Shown one piece after another: positions 54,773 to 64,000 of a DNA stretch of 64,000 bases. The notes under the pieces are model-generated. The model was not told the origin of the DNA. It did no database searches and saw nothing but the letters and a program-made list of their open reading frames with translations. The stretch's first letter is position 1. Each line of letters starts with the position of its first letter. Both the position numbers and the translations under genes were made by a program. Source of the stretch: Synanceia verrucosa (lineage: Eukaryota; Chordata; Actinopteri; Perciformes; Synanceiidae); assembly GCA_029721515.1 (NCBI GenBank), contig CM056553.1, positions 13,644,447 to 13,708,446 on the forward strand. The letters run 5' to 3'.

Positions 54773-55170
54773 AATATGGCTTAGTCACAATCACACTGGT
54801 GAACTATACTGATGAAATATGACTCTAGAAAAAGGAAGAAGAGTCTGCTTGTAAAGTAAACTGCAGTTAATGAGTCATGGTCTGCCCACTGCAGACAACA
54901 TACTGGACTCAGTCTGCCGAGTGTTACAACCACAGCTTAACAAATACTTACTGGTGTGTGATCAGCTAAGAATGTGACCACTCATTCAAGCTGACCCAAA
55001 CATAATGGAGGACTCCCTCAAAACCATGCTAATGCAGGCTACAGCTTTACACAGAACCAGTCATTATCTGATGTACTCACCAAATGCAGAAAATGTTCTA
55101 GAGCTTTAAACAACCCTTACCTGTGAAAGTACACCAAACAAACATTAACATTACTTTAACAAAGATCCTA

Positions 55171-55190
55171 CCATCTCGGACGAGCCTCCA
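55171..55190 (-). other. Primer-binding site, tRNA-Pro-like
   Basis: The minus strand TGGAGGCTCGTCCGAGATGG matches TGGGGGCTCGTCCGGGAT at 16 of 18 positions. It lies two bases from the LTR end, the expected position. Confidence 0.65.
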
Positions 55191-55271
55191 TTTGTTACAA
55201 CCATGGCTCACTGGTTTGCAACAAAGAAGGAGTCCACACCAACGGTACCAGGGAAAAACCTCTTTTATTCA

Positions 55272-55605
55272 TCCATCCATTTTCTAACACTTATCCTTAT
55301 AGGGTCGCGGGGGGGCTGGAGCCTATCCCAGCTGTCTTAGGGCGAGAGGCAGGGTACACCCTGGACAAGTCGCCAGTTCATCGCAGGCAACCAGACAACC
55401 ATTCACACTCACATTCACACCTACGGTCAATTTAAATTAGCCAATTAACCTCATCACCATGCATGTTTTTGGATGGTGGTACCCGGAGAAAACGCAGACA
55501 CGGGGAGAACATGCAAACTCCACACAGAAAGGCCACGGGCCAGGATTCGAACCTGATACCTTCTTTCTGTGAGGCAACAGTGCTAACCACCACACCACCG
55601 TGCCC
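55272..55605 (-). mobile_element. SINE nested in the LTR
   Basis: TCCATCCATTTTCTAACACT (tail side) to the reversed head ending ACCACCGTGCCC. The 13-bp duplication has one mismatch: CCTCTTTTATTCA (55259-55271) and CCTCCTTTATTCA (55606-55618). Confidence 0.85.
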
Positions 55606-57529
55606 CCTCCTTTATTCAACTAAACATAATTAATTAGAAAACAATGTGCATGTCAGTTTAAGTAATGTGTACAGTGGAAGTTCTGGGGTGTGTACAGAAA
55701 ACAAGATTGAAGCAAACTGAACCATGTAGGCCATGTGGAGTCAGCTGCTCAGCCACCAGAGAGAGTAGAATGACTATAGCAGCCCCATTATAGATTTGGC
55801 CACACCTGTGGGTGTGGTCAGCCCCTTAGACGGCCTAGCTCCTCTGAACCTGCAGAAAAGGAAGGAGCTGCAAAGACAAGCAGACCGATGAGGTTGTCAC
55901 AAGAGCCCTGCTTGGGCTCCATTTGGTTGGTTACTCAAAGTTGACAACATCTCATCGGTGTCCAGTACATTGATCAGCGGTCCGTGGGAGTGTCTTTGCA
56001 AGGCTTGTTCGCTTGTTATGGCCTCTACGGTGACCAGTGTTTGACTACAGTTGCCTCCTTCTTCATCCAACTCAGTGAGCCCTCTGCCATGGTTTTTATG
56101 GCCTGGCTCGCCCAGCTCAGATGGCTGTCATTTTGTCCCCTCCATCAGAGATCTAGCAGTGTGATGAGGCATTTTAGAGACACAGTAACAGGTGGAGTTT
56201 CTTTTCAGAGTGCAGGGTCATCAACCCACACGGAGGCATCCAGTTGGCATTCCCCCTCCTTAAATGGGACAGTTTAATCCATGTTACTCCCAAAACATAC
56301 CTATAATTAATCACAAGACTCAATGCAATTACTTTGTCCCTTGTACATTTCTTTGCACCTGATTATGCTGCATTAACCAGCAAAGGTTGGACCCTAAATG
56401 CACTTGTGCCATGAATTTCGGTGCACTACCAATTGTTTAAATGGGGCCCTATGCCCGCTTATAAAGTAACCAGTTCTACCACTGACATGTTTATACCTTG
56501 AATGAATAGATGAGTGACCAGAAATATGAATAGCCATGTATAATGTTGAAGGACTGATCTTTTTTTTACAGGATGCTAAATAACATTCAGAGGGTTAGGG
56601 TTCGGTTAGTTGTGTGTGAGACTGGGTTTTGGCTGAGTGTAGACTGGGTGGTGCCCTTCTTTTAGTCTCTTGAAACCCATTACACAATTATAAAAGAGGA
56701 TATCTCACAGCAATCTGGTCACAAGGGCCGAGCTTATGTTGTGCAGAAAGAATGAATGATGCAAAGAGAAGCTCAGCACAACCACATGCTTTAAATAAAA
56801 ATAAGGAATGTTTTCACCAACATTCTGAGGGCCTAAAGCATTCAATACAGTGCACCAAAACTCTTATCACTGAGAATTATATCAAATCAAGTCATGTCAA
56901 ACACAAGCCTATGTCAGTCATGACTGTGCTTCATGAAACCATTTTGGCTTTAATGTCCTCAACACAGTCACTGATTTGAGTATGATTTAGGGGTTTCTTT
57001 TCTTGGATTCATGTCATTCACTTGACCAGCGAAATTATTCTATTGATGTGATTAGACCTTTGCTTAGTTCATGTTTTAGGATCACTGTCTCTTGACATTG
57101 TCCTTCAGATTGTGCAGAAAGTAGTTACGTTGTTCTGCCCTATACTAAGTATGCAAGTAAGTAATGCCAATGAACTGGTTTTAACAACTGTATCAGGCAG
57201 TATCTAGTTTAGTTGTTGCCTTGTTGAGGTGATCTGAGGCCTGATTACTTATCTGTGTACTGACATGAATCCAAAAGTTAACACGAACATATTTAGCTGC
57301 GTTTTCTAAAACCAGTGCAGTGCCCTTTTAAGTATGAAAAATGTATACACGCCTTCACTTGCTGTCCTTTAGTGTTTCGCATCCATATGATCTCCTGCCC
57401 CACCCTGACTGATCTACCTATCTCATCAACCCTGACATCACCAATACATTATCACCCTGTCATTATAATGCCCTGCTTAGTCTGAGCCAGTACATTTCTT
57501 ATCAGTGTTCTAGCCTTGTCTTGTCTCAC

Positions 57530-57602
57530 TCAGTATTCAGTGTGATTTGCACCTTTCTTCATTTTCTTCAGGACTGACTTCTTGTGTACCCTACCATTTT
57601 CG
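57530..57602 (+). other. slc43a3: Candidate non-coding 5' exon of slc43a3 copy 3
   Basis: Counterpart of 860-935 with the same GACTGACTTCTTGTGTACCC segment and GGTAAGTAG donor. It lies about 5.8 kb upstream of the first coding exon, the extra distance being mostly the LINE at 59323-62000. Confidence 0.3.
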
Positions 57603-58109
57603 GTAAGTAGAGACATATCTTATTGGAGTTGAAAGCTGTGCCTTAAACAGACATTGAGTTAATTTAAGTACACTGTGCTGATAATGCATCTTGAATGCAG
57701 GCTTTTTATTGTGTGGTATAATTATGAGTCTAAATACAACAGCTTTACTTCTTGCGTCTCACTATGCACCAAACTACGCTGGATTTAACTAGCAAAGTGG
57801 ATTTAGACCCTAAACACACTTGCGCAATGCATTATAAACCATGCACTACAGATTGTTTACATGGGACCCTGTAATGTAACCAATCCTACCATTTGGTGTT
57901 ACTACACTGACATGTTTGCACCATCTGTGAAAAAGAAGAATGACCCACAGTATGAGCAGCCATATATGATGCTGGAGGCCTGACCTTTATCCGTTAAATA
58001 CTTTTAATAAGATGCCTGTAGTATTCATAGCTTTACTATGTCAGTAAAAAGGCCCAAAGGAGTAATTTTACTCCCATTGGCAACAACATTCTCACCAAAA
58101 GGAAGGGTC

Positions 58110-58770
58110 TAAAATAAAGCAAGATGTGAGGCTTCCATGATGAACAGGGAACCTAAATGCACACCACAAACCACAGATTAAAAGTCTTTATTGTGCTGAA
58201 TGGCACACAGGGAAAACAGCGGGGCACATATCACACGCTCTCTTATGGGCTGGCAAAAGAGACACACCAAAAAGTGTTTGCGAAAATTGAGGAAAAATCC
58301 TGACCAATGTACACGAATAACAGAAATAGAAAAACACTTGCAAAGGAGGCTAAAATAAAAAAATAAAAATAAAAACACTCACTGAAGTATAATAAACAAA
58401 TAACTCACTTAGGAGGCTAAACTGGTTGAAGCACAGTACTTGAGCTGACAGCAGAAACTCGAGGGACATAGAACGGGCACACACGGCAGAGACGGGAAAC
58501 TCGCACATGACAAGGGGAGACCATTTAAATGAGAGGAAGGGAATCACAGTTGGAAACAATCAGGGTGGGGCAGACACAGACAATAGCGCACAGGAGGACA
58601 GGAAGCAAAATGATCTGAAACAAAAGGGACATGGAATTACTTAACCCAGAATTCACAAGACAACATGAATAAACAAGCCCAAAATAAGCAAACCAGACAG
58701 ACGGGAGATGACACAAGATTGCTTTTCTGGGGCCCCAGTATGAATAAACCTGTCCCTGAAAAGCACACAC
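58110..58770. repeat. LTR-like dispersed repeat in module C
   Basis: Parallel to 1330-1870 (ATGTGAGGCTTCCATGA start, ACTTGCAAAGGAGGCTAAA inside). It is somewhat longer because module A has lost part of the right half (GGGTGGGGCAGACACAGAC). No coding. Confidence 0.45.
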
Positions 58771-59322
58771 TAATCATCAGTAAACTACAATTCGAGGACT
58801 TTCTGCATAACCACTGCAATTATAAAGCATGGACAGTACATTTATTTGGCTGGCCGAAGTCTTACTTCCAGAAGAAAAAACATAATTAAGGAACAGCTTA
58901 TTCAGGATCACACCGGTGAACTATACTCTGGTTTCTGCTTCCAGTTGGCTATATGCTTGTATTGACTCTAGAGGAAGGAAGAACAGTCTGCGTATAAAGT
59001 GAACTGCAGTTAATGAGCCATGGTCTGGCCACTGCAGACAACATGCTGGACTCTGCAGAGCCCTGCTCTGTTTGCTTGCTTACTCAAAGTTGGCAACATC
59101 TCATCAGTGTCCATTACATTGATCAGCGGAGCCTGCCACTAACATCTCTTTGCAAGGCTTTTATGACCGCTACAGCGACTCATGTTCGCTGCCGTTTGCT
59201 TCCCACTCCACAGTTAGAGATCACAACAAATGGAACATCTGATTCTGTAGCCACAAGTTGTGTGATTTCTAGCTATGATGTCAGTGTGCTCTCACCATAT
59301 TGCAAGGACAATGACTGATCAT

Positions 59323-62000
59323 CCATCCATCCATCCATTCTCTTCCGCTTATCCGGGATTGGGTCGCGGAGGTAGCAGCTTAAGCAGCGAAACCCAGACT
59401 TCCCTCTCCCCAGCCACTTCGTCCAGCTCTTCTGGAGGGATCCCGAGGCGCTCCCAGGCCAGTCGAGAGACATAGCCTCTCCAGCGTGTCCTGGGTCGTC
59501 CCCGGGGTCTCCTACCAGTGGGACGTGCCCGGTACACCTCACCAGGGAGGTGTCCGGGAGGCATCCTTACCAGATGCCCGAGCCACCTCATCTGGCTCCT
59601 CTCGATGCGGAGGAGCAGCGGCTCTACTCTGAGCCGCTCCCGGATGGCCGAGCTTCTCACCCTATCTCTAAGGGAGAGCCCGGACACCCTGCGGAGGAAA
59701 CTCATTTCGGCCGCTTGTATCCGTGATCTTGTTCTTTCGGTCACGACCCACAGCTCGTGACCATAGGTGAGGGTAGGAACGTAGATCGACTGGTAAATTG
59801 AGAGCTTCGCCTTTCGGCTCAGCTCCCTCTTCACCACGACGGACCGATACAGCGTCCGCATCACTGCAGAAGCTGCACCGACCCGCCTGTCGATCTCCCG
59901 CTCCATTTTTCCCTCACTCGTGAACAAGACCCCGAGATACTTGAACTCCTCTACTTGGGGCAGGATCTTCTCCCCGACCTGGAGAGAGCACTCCACCCTT
60001 TTCCGACTGAGGACCATGGCCTCGGATTTGGAGGTGCTGACTTTCATCCCAACCGCTTCACACTCGGCTGCGAACCGCTCCAGTGAGAGCTGAAGATCAC
60101 TGCCTGATGAAGCCAACAGAACCACATCATCTGCGAAAAGCAGCGACATGATACTGAGGTCACCAAACCGGACCCCCTCAATGCCTTGGCTGCGCCTAGA
60201 AATTCTGTCCATAAAAATTATGAACAGAATCGGTGACAAAGGGCAGCCTTGGTGGAGTCCAACCCTCACTGGAAACAAATCCGACTTACTGCCGGCAATG
60301 CGGACCAGACTCTGGCACCGGTCATACAAGGACCGAACCGCCCGTACCAGGGGGTCCGGTACCCCATACTCCCGGAGCACCCTCCACAGGACTCCCCAAG
60401 GGACACGGTCAAACGCCTTCTCCAAGTCCACAAAACACATGTAGACTGGTTGGGCGAACTCCCATGCACCCTCCAGGATCCTGCTGAGGGTGTAGAGCTG
60501 GTCCACTGTTCCACGGCCAGGACGAAAACCACATTGCTCCTCCTGAATCCGAGATTCGACTTCCCGACGGACCCTCCTCTCCAGAACCCCTGAATAGACT
60601 TTACCAGGGAGGCTGAGGAGTGTGATCCCCCTATAGTTGGAGCACACCCTCCGATCCCCCTTCTTAAAGAGGGGAACCACCACCCCGGTCTGCCAATCCA
60701 AAGGTACTGTCCCCGATGTCCACGCAATGCTGCAGAGACGTGTCAGCCATGACACTCCCACAGCATCCAGAGCCTTTAGGAACTCCGGGCGGATCTCATC
60801 CACCCCCGGGGCCCTACCACCGAGGAGCTTTTTAACCACCTCGGCAACCTCAACCCCAGAGATAGGAGAGCCCGCCCCAGGGTCCCCAGTCTCTGCTTCC
60901 TCGTAGGAAGGCGTGTCGGTGGGATTGAGGAGGTCCTCGAAGTATTCTACCCACCGATTCACAACGTCCCGAGTCGAGGTCAGCAGCGCAACATCCCCAC
61001 TATACACAGTGTTGGTGGTGCACTGCTTCCCCCTCCTGAGACGCCGGATCGTGGACCAGAATCTCCTCGAAGCCGTCCGGAAGTCATTCTCTATGGCCTC
61101 ACCGAACTCCTCCCACACCCGAGTTTTTGCCTCGGCGACCGCTAAAGCCGCATTCCGCTTGGCCAGCTGGTATCTGTCAGCTGCCTCCAGAGTCCCACAG
61201 GCCAAAAAGGCCTGATAGGACTCCTTCTTCAGCTTGACGGCATCCCTTACCGCAGGTGTCCACCAACGGGTTCGGGGATTGCTGCCACGACAGGCACCAA
61301 CCACCTTACGGCCACAGCTCTGGTCAGCTGCCTCAACAATGGAGGCACGGAACATGGCCCATTCGGACTCAATGTCCCACACCTCCCTCGGGATGTGGTC
61401 GAAGTTCTGCCAGAGATGGGAGTTGAAACTGCTTCTGACAGGGGACTCTGCCAGACGCTCTCAGCAGACCCTCACAATACGTTTTGGTCTGCCAGATCGA
61501 ACCGGCATCTTCCCCCACCATCGAAGCCAACTCACCACCAGGTGGTGATCGGTTGACAGCTCTGCCCCTCTCTTCACCCGAGTGTCCAAGACATACGGCC
61601 GCAAGTCCGGTGACACGACTACAAAGTCGATCATCGAACTGCGGCCTAGGGTGTCCTGGTGCCAAGTGCACATATGGACACTATGCTTGAACATGGTGTT
61701 CGTTATGGACAATCCGTGACGAGCACAGAAGTCCAATAACAGAGCACCACTTGGGTTCCGGTGGAGGGGGCCGTTCCTCCCAATCACACCTCTCCAGGTC
61801 TCACTGTCATTGCCCACGTGAGCATTGAAGTCCCCCAGCAGAATGAGGGAATCCACAGAGGGGGCGCTCTCCAGCACCCCCTCCAAGTACTCCAAAAAGG
61901 GTGGGTACTCTGAACTGTTGTTTGGTGCATAAGAACACACAACAGTCAGGACCCGTCCCCCCACCCGAAGGCGGAGGGAGGCTACCCTCTCGTCTACCGG
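59323..62000 (-). mobile_element. RTE-clade (Rex3-like) LINE, 5' truncated, with 10-bp target duplication
   Basis: GACTGATCAT occurs at 59313-59322 and 62001-62010. Module A has a single diverged site (GACCGATCAT, 2525-2534) between the same flanks, so the insertion is recent relative to the module duplication. The 3' end (minus strand) is CCTCCGCGACCC, GGATAAGCGG, (ATGG)n immediately after the stop codon, typical of RTE elements with very short 3' UTRs. The 5' end begins inside the endonuclease domain. Confidence 0.9.
59349..61964 (-). pseudogene. RTE/Rex3-like endonuclease-reverse transcriptase ORF with a single nonsense codon
   Basis: The frame runs from the truncated endonuclease (SLILLGDFNAHVGND, STDHHLVVSW) to a TGA at 61460-61458, where the family has Trp. 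It then continues in the same frame through a 677-codon stretch (M at 61382) to the C-terminus LLPPRPNPG. RT motifs by residue of that stretch: SNYRGITLLSLPGKVYSGVL near 248, FVDLEKAFDRVPW 317-329, LHQGCPLSPILF 376-387, FADD 416-419. The C-terminal RMPPGHLPG and RRPRGRPRTRW segments are typical. Only one disabling point mutation plus the 5' truncation is visible, so it is young. It encodes target-primed reverse transcription machinery and is unrelated in function to the transporter. Confidence 0.9.
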
Positions 62001-62479
62001 GACTGATCATCATAATATTATTAGGACTAGGTTATAGACTACTATTTGTGGTGGCTGTGTAGGATTGACTGTGATCTAAAAATTTCCAATAATGCCATAT
62101 GATCCTGAAGAAAGTGTCACAGCACCTGTGGAAAAAATTTTAATCCCTCTTCAAATCTTGTAGAAAAAGCATGCTTGTACTCTCTGGAGAGGACTTTTAC
62201 AAAAGCTTACTCAAAAAATACATAGTAAAAGTACTTGGCAATACTGTAACAAGTACCAAGTCCAACAATAACAGTCTCATTAAGAACTTTTGGCAAATAC
62301 AATATGTTTCTGTCATAGACATTGTGTTTCAGATTGTTGATGTTAAGTCACACATCACACCACTACCTATCCCACTACCCTCCACTGTAGACCTATTTCT
62401 TTTATTTAAAGTTTTCTTTATTTCTAAGCAGTCTTTTGTTTCACAGATTCAGGTGATTTTTGTGCTTTTTTTGTGCCAA

Positions 62480-62630
62480 TATTTGACACTGTGGATCAGG
62501 GCATTCTCCTCTCTTGCCTGGAGCAACGCATTGGCTATAAAGGATATGCTCTCATCTGTGGGGTTCCACAGGGGTCCATCTTGGTACATATATGCTTTGC
62601 CTCCACATGCATCACATAGACGCTTTTCTC
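62480..62630 (+). pseudogene. Decayed L2 RT fragment, module C copy
   Basis: FDTVDQGILLSCLEQRIGYK, then GVPQGSIL across a frameshift. Counterpart of 3475-3600, slightly better preserved. Confidence 0.65.
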
Positions 62631-63423
62631 AAAACTCATTTTTTTCCATTGCTATGAGGATGACAGTTAGAATTAATGAACCAGCAGTGTGTGAAGGAAA
62701 GATGTTGCAGGTCCTTTCTTCTGCTGATGCCATCAACACTGTTCAAATAGTATGCACATATCAAAACTGACAATTCACTGATGGAATACCAATTAAACTG
62801 TTCAATATCAGAATCTCCTGTGTGCAATAATGTGAATTCATACGTTCAACCTGTCTGCTTAGTATTTGACCTATTTTTCTTTTTGCTTATTGTAATGTCC
62901 TCCTGCTACTGCACCACTGCAATGCTCCCCAGCATGAGAGGACCTTATTATTGATGTTTATAAGATTGTTTATAAGATGTGACAGTTTTCTGAATGTTTG
63001 TTGTTCAATTTATTAGTCATTTTTTGTTTATTTTTTACTAATTTGTCGAAAATTAATCTATAGCAATTTGAAAAAATATGCATGTTTATCATTATGAGTC
63101 TCAGCTGTATAACTGTAGCAAAACTAACTGTGTTTTATGTTTTAACATATTGTCCAAACAGCTCTTTTCATGGCTGCTACTGTCCGAAGCAAAAAAAAAA
63201 AAAAAAAACAGCCATAACTTCTCTTCAAACATATTAACTGGGAGAGATTGGTCCACCGCATTACAATCCAAGCAACGATGATGCTGCCAGAGCAGTCCCA
63301 TACTACATATAAAATAATCTAAATGTACCAGAATTACATTTCTCATTTTATTTCCTTTATTTGGCAGGAGGAGTGACCCTTTTTGTGGCTGTGTGTGTGT
63401 GTGTGTGTGGTGTATGAGACACT

Positions 63424-63847
63424 ATGGCCTGCCAAGAGAGTCTTTTGAAGAATTTGACGGTGAGAAACTGGCTCACCTTTTTTACGGGTATATTTGAGAG
63501 CCTGTTTGCTGCAGCCGTGCTGGGATGGGCTTCTCTTGCTTTTGTCCTGAAGGCGGAGGGCTACTTCAGCTATCTGTGTGTCAACACCACAAAGGTCAAT
63601 GCAACACATGCCTTAGGTCAGTTTGAATTCTTAGCACCTGTGCAGGCCTCTATGATCTTAATTGCCTCATTTAACTACAGTGACTGTTCTTTCTTTCTCT
63701 GTTTTATGTGTCCACAGACTGCAGTGTACAGGATGAAGAGTTCTCTCTCATTTTCACCATCGCTTCCTTTATGTTCAGTTTTGTGACACTGCTCACCGGT
63801 TTCATCTTTGACAAGTTTGGGACTACAGTGACTCGGCTCATAGGAAT
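63424..63847 (+). CDS. slc43a3: Solute carrier family 43 member 3-like transporter, copy 3 (first two coding exons; continues past the window)
   Basis: Exons 63424-63616 and 63718-63847 match exons 1 and 2 of copies 1 and 2 in phase. Exon 1 is three bases shorter: the helix-1 region reads FESLFAAAVLGWAS where copy 1 has LECLCFAGAVLGWAS, one residue less and without two cysteines. The sequons NTT and NAT and the junction DCSVQDEEFSLIFTIASF are kept, as is FIFDKFGTTVTRLIG, but LPNG is changed to LLTG. The exon 1 donor is GTCAGT as in copy 2. The 5' exon part begins at 63368 after a TTGGCAG acceptor. No disabling change is seen in the visible part; whether the rest is intact cannot be judged. 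Confidence 0.85.
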
Positions 63848-63944
63848 GTGAGTCCCACCGCACCTTAATGACTTAAACTGAGCTGCAGAGTGCAATACCA
63901 TGGTAACATTGTTTGCCTCTCTTAGAAACCTTCCATACCATGAG

Positions 63945-64000
63945 GCAAGTCAATCAGGTCAGTTTTATTTGTATAACCCAGTATCACAAATTACGAATAT
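63945..64000 (-). mobile_element. L2 LINE 3' end at the window edge
   Basis: TCAGTTTTATTTGTATAACC and CAGTATCACAAATTACGAAT match the 3' terminus of the L2 at 6829-6870. It starts in intron 2 of copy 3, a different intron from the L2 in copy 1, so it is an independent insertion. Confidence 0.75.

Larger units (their letters stand above)
54922..55901 (-). mobile_element. LTR-retroelement deletion derivative: one LTR, leader, and a scrap of the second LTR
   Basis: Reading the minus strand, an LTR runs from TGTGACAACC (55901) to GGTTGTAACA (55193). After 2 bases comes a primer-binding site (55190-55171), then about 240 bp of leader, then another GGTTGTAACA end (54922). All genes are missing. A 4-bp direct repeat (CGAG/AGAG) flanks it, and module C reads CTGCAGAGCCCTG uninterrupted. 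A SINE sits inside the LTR. It is a dead element, either gypsy-like or of endogenous retrovirus type; nothing coding remains. Confidence 0.65.
52070..56250 (+). repeat. 5' module D, not followed by a gene copy
   Basis: TCATGAAACCAGTTTAGG at 52087 starts sequence parallel to 56930 in module C, and the 52290-52520 block matches 430-660 of module A. It then carries insertions specific to this copy (52630-53092, 53405-54075, 54922-55901) and a block at 55906-56010 matching 59065-59130. No slc43a3 exon lies between it and module C, which starts about 600 bp later. The exon-like donor present in A, B and C is lost here. Confidence 0.65.
56860..63367 (+). repeat. 5' module C, leading into slc43a3 copy 3
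   Basis: It parallels modules A and D from about 56930 (CATGAAACCATTTTGGCTTT). It includes the 57100-57310 block, the exon-like segment with donor after 57602, an LTR-like repeat (58110-58770), the 58900-59322/62001-62160 block split by an RTE LINE, the L2 RT scrap (62480-62630), and the 63100-63367 block running into coding exon 1. It has clean sites where A holds MITEs at 2818 and 3609. Confidence 0.7.

Noticed and set aside
60148..61690. Plus-strand open frames across 60.1-61.7 kb
   Set aside because: Antisense shadows of the RTE LINE reverse transcriptase.
62171..62770. 199-codon plus-strand frame
   Set aside because: It crosses module sequence and the L2 RT scrap in a mixed frame; the matching region of module A does not keep it open.

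Overview
The window looks like teleost fish genomic DNA. The genes are split by GT-AG introns, and the repeats are a typical fish mix: L2, L1-like and RTE/Rex3-like LINEs, Tc1/mariner, PIF/Harbinger and TTAA-target DNA elements, tRNA-derived SINEs and Ty3/gypsy-like debris. The species cannot be named from sequence alone. I see no prokaryotic operons, rRNA or CRISPR.

The only cellular protein-coding gene I can support is one gene in three tandem, same-strand (+) copies. It is an SLC43 major facilitator transporter closest to SLC43A3, the equilibrative nucleobase transporter ENBT1. Copy 1 (coding exons 4802-17145) and copy 2 (27832-46376) each assemble into 12 coding exons with matching phases and no internal stop, giving 499 and 487 codons. 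Copy 3 starts at 63424 and runs off the right edge after two coding exons. Each copy follows a related 5' module (A about 360-4756, B about 24880-27791, C about 56860-63367). A fourth module (D, about 52070-56250) has no gene after it.

Transposable elements make up most of the rest, and the paralogous copies allow filled and empty insertion sites to be compared. A TTAA-target MITE (2818-3303) is absent at the matching TTAA in module C. A Harbinger-type MITE (27091-27630) is absent at the matching TAA in module A. A 2.7 kb RTE/Rex3-like LINE (59323-62000, 10-bp duplication GACTGATCAT) is absent from module A. An L2 LINE (6813-9516) fills intron 4 of copy 1, while the same intron in copy 2 is only 117 bp.

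Intron 10 of copy 2 (38236-46042) is a nested stack. A minus-strand gypsy-like pol relic is split by a nearly full-length minus-strand LINE. That LINE encodes a 2A-like peptide (GDVELNPGP) and carries a large 21-bp minisatellite, a SINE and a Harbinger MITE; a deleted Tc1 and a TTAA MITE lie alongside.

The intergenic stretch 46.4-52 kb holds a 1.2 kb element with long near-perfect hairpins, LTR-like repeats and an LTR leader with a tRNA-Pro-like primer site. A second tRNA-Pro-like site belongs to an LTR-element deletion derivative at 54922-55901.

Boundaries of old repeats are approximate. Family names were recognised by eye, without a database search.
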